Source: Acidimicrobiaceae bacterium
GTDB taxonomy: Bacteria; Actinomycetota; Acidimicrobiia; Acidimicrobiales; UBA8190
Reading direction: 5' to 3'
Assembly: GCA_003131945.1 (NCBI GenBank)
Contig: PKWD01000227.1
Span: forward strand, 2,396 to 8,637
Length of the DNA stretch: 6,242 bases
In this document: in pieces, positions 1 to 5,305 of the stretch
Layout: each line of letters begins with the position of its first letter
How positions within the stretch are numbered: position 1 is the first letter of the stretch
Notes under the pieces: generated by a model
Database searches by the model: none
Told to the model about the DNA's origin: nothing
Seen by the model: the letters and a program-made list of their open reading frames with translations, nothing else
Position numbers and translations under genes: made by a program

Positions 1-81
1 CACATGATCGAGGAGTACGCCCGCCACTGCGGCCATGCCGATCTGCTGAGGGAAGCGATCGACGGAGCGGTCGGAGAATAG
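1..81 (+). CDS. DUF664 / DinB-like family protein, C-terminal end only
   Basis: Only the last 26 codons before a TAG stop (79-81) lie in the window; the start is beyond the left edge. The visible peptide contains HMIEEYARHCGHADLLREA, which matches from memory the C-terminal signature of actinobacterial DUF664 proteins in the DinB / mycothiol-dependent maleylpyruvate isomerase metal-binding superfamily. These are four-helix-bundle, metal-binding enzymes thought to act on small-thiol substrates. The histidines in HMIEEYARH and GHAD belong to the last helix, where this superfamily usually has a metal ligand. The substrate cannot be inferred. The gene converges on the FAD oxidase, with 24 bases between the two stop codons. 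Confidence 0.75.
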   Translation, partial: HMIEEYARHCGHADLLREAIDGAVGE

Positions 82-85
82 TCCC

Positions 86-101
86 GCGCGTCGGCGCTTT
101 T
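86..101 (+). terminator. weak possible intrinsic terminator
   Basis: Just after the DUF664 stop codon a GCGC-GTCG-GCGC hairpin is followed directly by TTTT. The four-pair stem is short for a rho-independent terminator. Its position between two convergent genes fits a termination role, but chance is a real alternative in GC-rich DNA. Confidence 0.25.
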
Positions 102-105
102 CCGA

Positions 106-1296
106 CTACGGGTGGATCGTCGGTCCCCCACCGCGTCCTGATGTGCGCAGACGACCCGCCGCGAAGCGAGCCAAGTCCGCCTGGGACCCGAGGTCCGGAT
201 GATGCGGTGCGCCGGTGACCAGATCGGCCAGCACCTCACCGAGCAGCGGCGCGAATTTGAAGCCGTGACCCGACGTCCCTGAGCCAAGGATCACCCGCCC
301 GACGCGGTCGAGCACGAAATCCCCGTCGGGCGTGTTGTCGTAGACACACCGTTCGGTGGCCACCGGATCGGGATCAACGCCCGGTAGGACGCGCCGGGCC
401 GACGCCGACAGGGCGGCCACCAGGCCGTCGTCGGGAAGCTCGCAAGTAACGTTGTTCTCGAGCTCCCCCAGAGACACGACGGGCCCAGCGCCGTGGAGCG
501 AGACCTTCATGAGCCCGCTCGACACGTCCGGTAGGCCGTAGAACCACGGGTGACGGCGCTCGACGAAGACCGGGAAGGCGTCAACCGGTCCCTCGACGGG
601 AGCCACATAGGCGACCTGCTCGAGGGTGGGCATGGCGGTGAGGCCGATGTCGGAACCGGAGACCAGCGGTGCCGTCCACGGCCCCGCACATACGATGACC
701 GCCGACGCCCCCAGTTCGCAAGCGCCCTTCTCGTGCGTCTCGAGGACGACGCTCACGCGGCGGCCGTCGTCCCGGCACCGCACCACGCGGGTCCGCTCGC
801 GCACCTCGACGCCGCGCACCGTCCGCAGAGCAGCGAGGCAGTCGGCGGCGGCGATCACACCGGACTGGGGCTCGAAGACGGCCGTGGTCGGAACCGACAA
901 CCCCGGGAACCGGGCGGCGACCTCGTCCGCTGTCATCGGCTCGTGCGGCGCGCCGGCCTCGGCCATCGCTCCCACGAGGACTTCGAGGTCGTCACCGAAG
1001 GTCACCTGGCCGGTGGTGGTGACAAGGGCGGTCTCCGACTCCGCCTCGAGCTGGCGCCACAGTCGTTGCGCCGCCATGGCCAGACGGACGTAGCCCGGGT
1101 CGTCGTAGCCGAGGCGGAAGATCCGCGCCGATCCTTTGGACCCCGACATGCCGTGGCCCACCGTGGCCTGCTCGCACACGACGACCTGGCGTCCCCGCCG
1201 GGCCAGGGAGCGGGCCGCGCTCAGACCGAGGACACCGCCACCCACGACCACGAACTCGACGTCGGACCGGTGCACTTCAGGACCAGCTGTAGTCAT
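106..1296 (-). CDS. FAD-dependent amine oxidase, monomeric sarcosine oxidase-like (DAO family)
   Basis: This 396-residue protein should oxidise a secondary or N-methylated amine or amino acid with O2, giving an imine or aldehyde and H2O2; it is cytosolic, with no signal peptide. An FAD-binding Rossmann motif (VVGGGVLGLSAA) lies at residues 18-29. Against Bacillus monomeric sarcosine oxidase, as I remember it, the key residues are present: Arg58 and Arg61 (equivalent to Arg49/Arg52), Tyr253 (Tyr254), Lys264 (Lys265), His268 (His269), Lys347 in SGHGFKF (Lys348), and Cys317 in ERCVYDNTPD, matching Cys315, which binds FAD covalently. Length is normal (about 390). The substrate is not fixed; N-methyl-tryptophan oxidase and related oxidases share this fold. 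The ATG start overlaps the transglycosylase by 20 bases and lacks a clear ribosome site; GTG at 1275 (residue 8) is an alternative start without overlap. Confidence 0.9.
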   Translation of the reverse strand: MTTAGPEVHRSDVEFVVVGGGVLGLSAARSLARRGRQVVVCEQATVGHGMSGSKGSARIFRLGYDDPGYVRLAMAAQRLWRQLEAESETALVTTTGQVTFGDDLEVLVGAMAEAGAPHEPMTADEVAARFPGLSVPTTAVFEPQSGVIAAADCLAALRTVRGVEVRERTRVVRCRDDGRRVSVVLETHEKGACELGASAVIVCAGPWTAPLVSGSDIGLTAMPTLEQVAYVAPVEGPVDAFPVFVERRHPWFYGLPDVSSGLMKVSLHGAGPVVSLGELENNVTCELPDDGLVAALSASARRVLPGVDPDPVATERCVYDNTPDGDFVLDRVGRVILGSGTSGHGFKFAPLLGEVLADLVTGAPHHPDLGSQADLARFAAGRLRTSGRGGGPTIHP

Positions 1297-1921
1297 CGAG
1301 CAAGGCCGTGATGCCGGTCACGTACGGTCGGCTCACCGGCAGGATCCCGTGCTCCCTCACCGATGTGAGGCCCTGGTAATAGCCGGCCAGGGCCAGATCC
1401 TGACGTCCGCCCGTCTCGTCGAGGAGCCATCGGAGATACGCAGACGAGATCTCGATGTTGTCCGACGACGACCGCGGATCGAGCGTGTCGTCTTCGAGAA
1501 GCCCGCGCACCGTCTGCGCCGCCGCCGGCTCGATCTGACACACCCCCACGGCGCCGGTCACCGACACCACGTCCTGTTGCCATCCCGACTCCCACCAGCA
1601 TGTGGCTTCGACCAGTGCCACGGGGACGGCGCAGATCGACGCCCACTGACGGAACACCGGCAGCAGTTGCAGCCGGACCGGCTGAGCGACGAGTGGCGCC
1701 GGCAGGGCACCGGCCCGAACCGTCGGCGCCGTCGTCACCCCCGATGAAGCACTCGACGCCGGCGCCGCCTTGGCACCGGGACAGACCGATACCACCGCCG
1801 ACGGGGACCCGCCGTGCAGCGCCGCGCCCGTCACGACGGCCGTGCTCAGGATCAGCACCACCGTCATGATCACGCCGGTACGCCGGGCCCGTCGCTGCCG
1901 CCGATCCCTGACCCCCGTCAC
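1277..1921 (-). CDS. secreted/anchored lytic transglycosylase (SLT domain)
   Basis: This 214-residue protein should cleave peptidoglycan between MurNAc and GlcNAc outside the cytoplasmic membrane. An Arg-rich N-terminus (residues 5-14) precedes one hydrophobic segment (about 17-35), reading as a signal peptide or anchor. An Ala/Ser/Pro-rich stretch follows (about 38-80), then the SLT lysozyme-like domain (about 84-206). Catalytic Glu111 sits in WWESGW, followed by the typical TGAVGVCQIEPAAA (122-135), DNIEISSAYLRWLL (154-167) and LALAGYYQG (176-184), which corresponds to the usual AxYNxG. The domain is compact and has no LysM or other wall-binding module. The GTG start is the first possible one after an in-frame stop at 1976-1978. 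ATG at codon 19 (1867) would leave a hydrophobic start without the basic region. The 3' end overlaps the oxidase start, so the two may be co-transcribed despite unrelated functions. Confidence 0.85.
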   Translation of the reverse strand: MTGVRDRRQRRARRTGVIMTVVLILSTAVVTGAALHGGSPSAVVSVCPGAKAAPASSASSGVTTAPTVRAGALPAPLVAQPVRLQLLPVFRQWASICAVPVALVEATCWWESGWQQDVVSVTGAVGVCQIEPAAAQTVRGLLEDDTLDPRSSSDNIEISSAYLRWLLDETGGRQDLALAGYYQGLTSVREHGILPVSRPYVTGITALLDDYSWS

Positions 1922-1956
1922 CAGGCGCCAGCCTGACGGTCGCCACGGCCGAAGGC

Positions 1957-1974
1957 AAGGACCGACCGGTCCTT
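1957..1974. promoter_or_regulatory. perfect inverted repeat / hairpin in transglycosylase leader
   Basis: AAGGACC and GGTCCTT form a 7-bp perfect stem around a GACC loop, 36 bases upstream of the transglycosylase GTG and just past the stop of the possible leader ORF. On the plus strand it runs into TTTT, resembling a small terminator, but no plus-strand gene ends here. It could be an operator or an RNA hairpin in the minus-strand 5' leader. Only the symmetry is seen; the role is inferred. Confidence 0.35.
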
Positions 1975-1975
1975 T

Positions 1976-2038
1976 TCACACCACATCCACAGGCACCTCT
2001 TGCGGTCCCCACAGCTTCGGATCGCATCCTTGGTACAT
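1976..2038 (-). CDS. possible 20-codon leader ORF upstream of the transglycosylase
   Basis: A minus-strand ATG opens a 20-residue ORF, in the same frame as the transglycosylase but separated from it by a TGA. The peptide contains CDPKLWGP and is not low-complexity. The hairpin at 1957-1974 begins just after the stop, an arrangement seen in attenuator leaders, although no run of one regulatory amino acid is present. Support is thin: there is no good Shine-Dalgarno sequence, and by my count 7 of 20 codons end in A or T, more than in the nearby genes. It may be chance. Confidence 0.2.
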   Translation of the reverse strand: MYQGCDPKLWGPQEVPVDVV

Positions 2039-2390
2039 GACCGATTACCCCGAACCGACACAGGAGCCCAGGGATTCTCTCTCTCCGTCCCCCGCATCCG
2101 AAGCGTCGCCGTGGACCCCATCCAACACGACGCCGAGGTCATCCTGGTGGTCCGTGCCGGTCGTCGGTCATACCCCAAGAGGGGACATCCCCTGGGGCCA
2201 GCGGCAGTGGGAACCCCCGCCCCCTCGCCCGCCGGTCCCAGACGCCAGCCCGGCGGCGGTCGAAATTCGCCCCGACCGCCGCCGGGCGCCGGCGCTGCTA
2301 CCCGCACGGTCAGCGCCCGAAAGGTCACGGCGCAGATCCTCGTCCCACGACAGCCGTCGACGCCGCCGCTACCGCGGGGGGATCGAATAG
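2037..2390 (+). CDS. hypothetical Pro/Trp/Arg-rich protein, possibly a gene remnant
   Basis: I do not recognise this 117-residue ORF. Residues 1-75 look like a disordered linker of the type found at the N-terminus of actinobacterial membrane proteins: acidic and Ser/Pro-rich at first (MTDYPEPTQEP), then SSWWSVPVVGHTPRGDIPWG and a polyproline patch. Residues about 80-113 are strongly Arg-rich, including RRRRR, and have no membrane helix. By my count about three quarters of its codons end in G or C, close to the start of the redoxin gene, so composition does not exclude coding. Against it: no Shine-Dalgarno sequence, no domain, and its last 22 bases overlap the thioesterase gene from the opposite strand. 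It could be a short real gene, the decayed 5' end of a longer one, or a chance ORF in otherwise non-coding DNA. Confidence 0.3.
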   Translation: MTDYPEPTQEPRDSLSPSPASEASPWTPSNTTPRSSWWSVPVVGHTPRGDIPWGQRQWEPPPPRPPVPDASPAAVEIRPDRRRAPALLPARSAPERSRRRSSSHDSRRRRRYRGGIE

Positions 2391-2782
2391 GTCACCTGCG
2401 CCTTGGCCACCACGTCATCGTGGCCCACCGCCCGTATGGCCACGTCCACCACACCAAGGCTCTTACCGAGTTTGAGCACCCGCCCCTCGGCCACCATGTC
2501 GACCAGAGGCGGCTTGCGCAGAAAGTCGATGTGCAGACTCGTCGTCACGGCCAGGGCCACCGGGCCGATCTGAGCGAGTATGCCCAGCCACGCCGCACAG
2601 TCGGCCAGGCCCATGAGGGCGGGACCGGACACCGTTGCGCCCGGACGCCCGTGCGCCTTGGTCACCGGCAGACGCACCACCACTCCCCACTCCCCCGATT
2701 CCTCCACCACCATCGTCGACGGCGAGTCGGGGAAGGCACCGAGAAGGAACTCCTGCAGCTCAACAGTCGTCATGGCCGGCAT
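2369..2782 (-). CDS. PaaI-family hotdog-fold acyl-CoA thioesterase
   Basis: This 137-residue cytosolic protein is predicted to hydrolyse an acyl- or aryl-CoA thioester, working as a dimer or tetramer. The hotdog-fold core shows the PaaI-type pattern: HGRPGATVSGPALMGLADCAAW (residues 44-65) at the turn into the central helix, with Asp61 at the usual catalytic or substrate-positioning place. The strand ALAVTTSLHIDFLRKP (76-91) follows, then GRVLKLGKSLGVVDVAI (100-116) and VAKAQVTYSI (125-134). Length is typical of single-domain hotdog proteins. ATG codons lie at 2782 and at residue 4 (2773); neither has a clear ribosome site, so the first is kept. The gene is divergent from the two-domain protein, so the two may share a control region. 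The acyl substrate cannot be told from sequence. Confidence 0.88.
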   Translation of the reverse strand: MPAMTTVELQEFLLGAFPDSPSTMVVEESGEWGVVVRLPVTKAHGRPGATVSGPALMGLADCAAWLGILAQIGPVALAVTTSLHIDFLRKPPLVDMVAEGRVLKLGKSLGVVDVAIRAVGHDDVVAKAQVTYSIPPR

Positions 2783-2842
2783 GGCCGCAGGCTACCGATC
2801 GACCGACCACCGGCCGGACACCTGAGTAAGGTGATCCGATCC

Positions 2843-2870
2843 GTGACCACCGCGCAACGGCGGTTGTGAC
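2843..2870. promoter_or_regulatory. imperfect inverted repeat in divergent intergenic region (candidate operator)
   Basis: GTGACCACCGC (2843-2853) and GCGGTTGTGAC (2860-2870) pair at 9 of 11 positions around a 6-base spacer. A CACGTG palindrome (2870-2875) abuts the right arm. The site ends about 25 bases before the two-domain gene's start, between it and the divergent thioesterase gene. Size and placement suit a dimeric repressor operator. No convincing -35/-10 pair was found on either strand, so function is inferred from symmetry only. Confidence 0.3.
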
Positions 2871-2883
2871 ACGTGAGTCGAAC

Positions 2884-2889
2884 GGAGGG
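2884..2889 (+). promoter_or_regulatory. Shine-Dalgarno site fixing the start at 2896
   Basis: GGAGGG lies 6 bases before the ATG at 2896. It supports that start over the in-frame GTG at 2866, which would place this site inside the coding sequence. Confidence 0.8.
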
Positions 2890-2895
2890 ACCTGC

Positions 2896-3594
2896 ATGCT
2901 GTTCCTGCACGAGGTGCACGAGGTGAAAGGCGCCAAGGAGGACGAGTTCGAAGCCGCCTTCCGCGACGGCTGGATGCCGACCCTGGCCAAGGACGACGAT
3001 GCCCGGCTCCTCTGGTACCTCCACCACGCCCACGGCAGCGGTCCGGCGTACCACATGGTCACGATCACGGCCATCCGTGACGGAGCGGCCTGGGAGACGT
3101 TGGCCCACCGTCTCCAGCGCGGCGACCTCAGTCAGTGGGGCCGGGAGCTCGACGAGATCCGCCACGGTGTCACGGCCAAGATGCTCCTCCCCGTCCCCTG
3201 GTCGCCCATGCAGGACATCGACTTCTCCACCGTCCCCACCGACGGTTCCACCCATGAGCTCTCCATCTACATGGAGGACACCGGTTGGCCCCACGCCGCC
3301 GTTGACGACTACATCGACTTCTGGGAGAAGGGCTACTACCGCCCCATGAAGGCGCGCGACGGCACCCTGCTCGACATCCAGGTCGTCTTCCAGACGGCTT
3401 TCGGCTCGGGTAAGCGCAAGGAAGCCATCCTCATGCAGAAGATCGTGAACCACGACATGCTGCTCCACCTTCTCGTCAACGAAGTACCCGACGCCATGCG
3501 CCAGCCCGGGCAGTTCATGCACGACGCCCTCTCCTACCGCGACCGCTGGGAGAGCAAGCTCCTGCGCACGAGCGCCTGGTCCCCGCTGTACTGA
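2896..3594 (+). CDS. uncharacterised protein with two similar halves, possibly tandem ferredoxin-like (NIPSNAP/ABM-type)
   Basis: I cannot name this 232-residue family with certainty. The protein appears to be an internal duplication. Each half has an opening strand, an amphipathic helix rich in acidic and aromatic residues, a strand, a GSG turn, a further strand, a helix, and a W-x-x-(K)-x-L-L stretch ending in WSP. Half one covers about 1-105 (LFLHEVHEV near the start, ending LPVPWSP); half two covers about 119-232 (HELSIYMED, ending RTSAWSPLY). This alternation fits a dimeric alpha+beta ferredoxin-like fold of NIPSNAP or antibiotic-monooxygenase type, with both subunits in one chain. There is no signal peptide or membrane helix. 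Several His and Trp residues (WYLHHAHGSG, residues 40-49) could line a pocket. ATG at 2896 is chosen for its strong ribosome site. The ATL gene follows after 32 bases and may be co-transcribed. Confidence 0.8.
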   Translation: MLFLHEVHEVKGAKEDEFEAAFRDGWMPTLAKDDDARLLWYLHHAHGSGPAYHMVTITAIRDGAAWETLAHRLQRGDLSQWGRELDEIRHGVTAKMLLPVPWSPMQDIDFSTVPTDGSTHELSIYMEDTGWPHAAVDDYIDFWEKGYYRPMKARDGTLLDIQVVFQTAFGSGKRKEAILMQKIVNHDMLLHLLVNEVPDAMRQPGQFMHDALSYRDRWESKLLRTSAWSPLY

Positions 3595-3626
3595 CCCCTC
3601 GGCGTCGTTCCCACCGGGGCCGTCCG

Positions 3627-3923
3627 ATGGACGAACCGTCGCCGAAGGCGCAAGCCGTTCTCGACATCGTGGAGATGATCCCGGCCGGCTCGGTCATGTC
3701 CTATGGCGATGTGGCCGCCTGGGCCGGACTCGGCTCCCCCCGTTTCGTGGGCCACGTCCTGTCCCGCTTCGGCGACGGCGTTCCCTGGCACCGGGTCACC
3801 ATGGCCGACGGTTCCTTCGCCCGACACCTCGCCGTCGAACAGTTGTCGCTCCTGCGGGCCGAACGCACTCCCCTGGCCACCGATGGCACGCGGGCCGATA
3901 TGCCCCGGGCCAGGCTCGCCTAG
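3627..3923 (+). CDS. alkyltransferase-like (ATL) protein, MGMT-family DNA-binding domain
   Basis: This 98-residue protein matches the C-terminal DNA-binding domain of O6-alkylguanine-DNA alkyltransferase. The hallmark PCHRV motif reads PWHRV (residues 53-57), so the alkyl-accepting Cys is Trp54. This substitution defines ATL proteins, which bind O6-alkylguanine lesions without removing the alkyl group and flag them for nucleotide excision repair. Other expected residues are present: Tyr26 in SYGDVAAWAG, equivalent to the base-flipping Tyr25 of S. pombe Atl1, and Arg39 in GSPRFVGHVL, equivalent to the Arg39 finger. The helix AVEQLSLLRAE (69-79) corresponds to the C-terminal part of the domain. 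There is no N-terminal methyltransferase domain. The length is a little under Atl1 (about 108). The start has only a weak GGGG upstream, 32 bases after the preceding stop. Annotation as a methyltransferase would be wrong, since the acceptor is missing. Confidence 0.9.
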   Translation: MDEPSPKAQAVLDIVEMIPAGSVMSYGDVAAWAGLGSPRFVGHVLSRFGDGVPWHRVTMADGSFARHLAVEQLSLLRAERTPLATDGTRADMPRARLA

Positions 3924-3983
3924 CCCTGACGATCAAAAAACCGTGGCCAGCGTTCCGTTTACACGTCCGGGTCGGTGTCCGGG

Positions 3984-4154
3984 TCACGCGTCGGCGACGA
4001 ACAGGTACCACCAATCCTCCGGTGGCCCATCATCGTGAAGCACATAGATCCCGCCCCGCTCTTCAACCTCGAGTGGCGGGGGGTACCTCTCCAGTCGACT
4101 GATCGACGGTCCGCCTTCGCATCGGACAAACAGGCGATCACCCGGCCCCACCAT
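3984..4154 (-). CDS. small conserved-looking RCEGGP protein of unknown function
   Basis: This protein of 56 residues resembles, from memory, a family of short hypothetical proteins in actinobacteria, but I know no function. It begins GDRLFVRCEGGPS (residues 5-17), followed by SRLERYPPPLEVEERGGIYVL (19-39) and a Trp-rich acidic end, DDGPPEDWWYLFV (41-53). The pattern of short strands with turns at GGP, PPP and RGG suggests a small all-beta fold. Cys12 is the only cysteine, so it is not a zinc ribbon. ATG at 4154 is preferred because it sits just before the conserved-looking block and has AAGGGG 12 bases upstream, a long spacing; ATG at 4181 would add nine residues and has no ribosome site. The gene is divergent from the redoxin and convergent with the ATL gene, with 60 bases to the ATL stop. 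Confidence 0.7.
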   Translation of the reverse strand: MVGPGDRLFVRCEGGPSISRLERYPPPLEVEERGGIYVLHDDGPPEDWWYLFVADA

Positions 4155-4243
4155 TCGACCAGATTGCCCCTTCCCGGGCATCGTGGTCCATCACAACGGT
4201 TTGCTCAGTAGCATTGCCGGGCATTCTCAGCACCGCCGGACCC

Positions 4244-4250
4244 GAGGAGA
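4244..4250 (+). promoter_or_regulatory. Shine-Dalgarno site fixing the redoxin start at 4255
   Basis: GAGGAGA ends 4 bases before the ATG at 4255 and supports it over an in-frame upstream start at 4183, whose extra 24 residues (HHNGLLSSIAGHSQHRR) look non-native. Confidence 0.75.
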
Positions 4251-4254
4251 ACCG

Positions 4255-5295
4255 ATGTCCGACCTGACCCTCATCGACGAAGACGTTCACCGTGTCACGG
4301 GAACGACCCCGAAGGGACGCTTTCTCGTCGACACCGCCGCCTTCCATTCGGCCACCGGGTGGGAACTGAAGGCCGAGGGCCTCTGCCGGGGCGACATCTG
4401 TGTCCCTGTCGCCGATCCCCGTTCGCTCACCGTGGAGGGCCGCCTCGACATGGCTCCCGTGGCTCACGCCCTCGGCCGACCGGTTGTGATCGACTCGAAT
4501 GCCGGCATCGCCGCCATGGGAGTGGCGACCGACGTCCGCCGCCAGGCAGGCGACGGCCTCGAAGCACCCGATTTCCACCTGCCCGATCTCGACGGCACCA
4601 CCCACGGGCTCGGGGAGTGGCAGGGCAAGAAGAAACTCCTCGTCACCTTCGCCAGCTGGTGCGGCTGCCGCTATGACCTTCCCGGCTGGCAGGATCTCCA
4701 CGACGAGTTGGCCGACGAGGACTTCACCGTCATCGCCGTGGCCATCGACAACTCGCCCGAGGACGTCCGCCCCTGGGTGGACGGCATCACCTATCCCGTC
4801 CTCGTCGACCAGAACCACCTCTTGACCGAGCTCTACGCCATCAGCAATGTCCCCACCGTCATCTGGATCGATGAGGACGACCGGATCGTGCGGCCCAACG
4901 GCATCGCCTTCGGCTCCGACCTCTTCAAGCAATTCACCGGCGTCGAGTCCGGTCCCCACATGGACGCCGTCCGGCGCTGGGTCAATGACGGCTCTGAGCC
5001 CCTCTCCGGTGATGAGGCCCGCCATGCCGTCGCTGCCCTGTCCGACGACGAGGTGCTTGCCCGCCTCCACTTCCGAGTGGCCGCCCAGGCCCTCCGACAG
5101 GGAGATGAAGCCACGGCCCGGCGCCACTTCGAGTCGGCCACCGAACTGGCGCCCATGGACTTCACCATCCGTCGCGCCGCCATGCCCCTGCTCGGTGACG
5201 ATCCCTTCGGGCCCACCTTCTTCACCTTCTACGAACAGTGGCAGGAGGCCGGTAGTCCGTACCACGGCCTGTCGGCTACGTCAGCACTGTCCTGA
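4255..5295 (+). CDS. thioredoxin-fold redoxin with CxC active site, cysteine-bearing N-terminal domain and TPR-like C-terminus
   Basis: This 346-residue, apparently cytosolic protein (no signal peptide) has three parts. Residues 1-100 form a domain I cannot name, with GWELKAEGLCRGDICVPV carrying Cys44 and Cys49. Residues about 103-240 are an AhpC/TSA-TlpA-like thioredoxin fold: APDFHLPDLDGTTHGL, strand LLVTFASW, active site WCGCRYDLP (Cys136, Cys138), strand FTVIAVAID, and SNVPTVIWID with the cis-Pro at 200. Residues about 265-310 look like one TPR-type helical pair (LARLHFRVAAQALRQGDEA and ARRHFESATELAP). Compared with TlpA/ResA (WCxxCRxExP), one residue is missing between the cysteines, giving CxC. 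It is probably a thiol-disulfide oxidoreductase or thiol peroxidase-like protein; the partner is unknown. It is convergent with the PPOX gene with a 10-base gap. Confidence 0.85.
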   Translation: MSDLTLIDEDVHRVTGTTPKGRFLVDTAAFHSATGWELKAEGLCRGDICVPVADPRSLTVEGRLDMAPVAHALGRPVVIDSNAGIAAMGVATDVRRQAGDGLEAPDFHLPDLDGTTHGLGEWQGKKKLLVTFASWCGCRYDLPGWQDLHDELADEDFTVIAVAIDNSPEDVRPWVDGITYPVLVDQNHLLTELYAISNVPTVIWIDEDDRIVRPNGIAFGSDLFKQFTGVESGPHMDAVRRWVNDGSEPLSGDEARHAVAALSDDEVLARLHFRVAAQALRQGDEATARRHFESATELAPMDFTIRRAAMPLLGDDPFGPTFFTFYEQWQEAGSPYHGLSATSALS

Positions 5296-5305
5296 TTCTC
5301 TGCGG

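Noticed and set aside
550..1311. 253-codon plus-strand ORF opposite the FAD oxidase
   Set aside because: Arg/His/Asp-rich antisense frame with no motif; the minus strand shows a complete sarcosine oxidase-like protein.
1980..1995. CACATCCACAG resembling a DnaA box
   Set aside because: It matches only 7 of 9 bases to TTATCCACA, there is no cluster of boxes, and no origin-associated gene is nearby.
2036..2039. Start codons on both strands sharing CATG
   Set aside because: CATG is its own reverse complement, so every CATG gives an ATG on each strand; not evidence of paired divergent genes.
2173..2197. Nested CCCC/AGGGG-ACAT-CCCCT/GGGG inverted repeat
   Set aside because: The inner perfect stem is only 5 bp, the outer needs a 3-base bulge, and G/C runs are common in this composition; no T-run follows.
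1918..2328. 136-codon minus-strand ORF whose stop overlaps the transglycosylase GTG (GTGA)
   Set aside because: The overlap resembles translational coupling, but the peptide is Arg/Cys/Met/Trp-rich without pattern and its start has no ribosome site.
2000..2869. 289-codon plus-strand ORF crossing the gap and the thioesterase
   Set aside because: Most of it is antisense to the recognisable thioesterase; the rest is His/Arg/Pro-rich with no domain.
2770..3522. 250-codon minus-strand ORF opposite the two-domain protein
   Set aside because: Typical antisense shadow, rich in Val/Gly/Asp; the plus strand has a strong ribosome site and patterned protein.
3930..3950. A6 run (T6 on the minus strand) between the convergent ATL and small-protein genes, considered as a terminator
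   Set aside because: No stable hairpin with a loop precedes the T-run on the minus strand; only the stemless palindrome TGGCCA is near.
4138..5265. Long minus-strand ORF of about 375 codons opposite the redoxin gene
   Set aside because: Antisense shadow of a GC-rich gene: Gly/Val/Asp/Glu-rich, no domain, and the plus strand has clear thioredoxin-fold motifs and a ribosome site.
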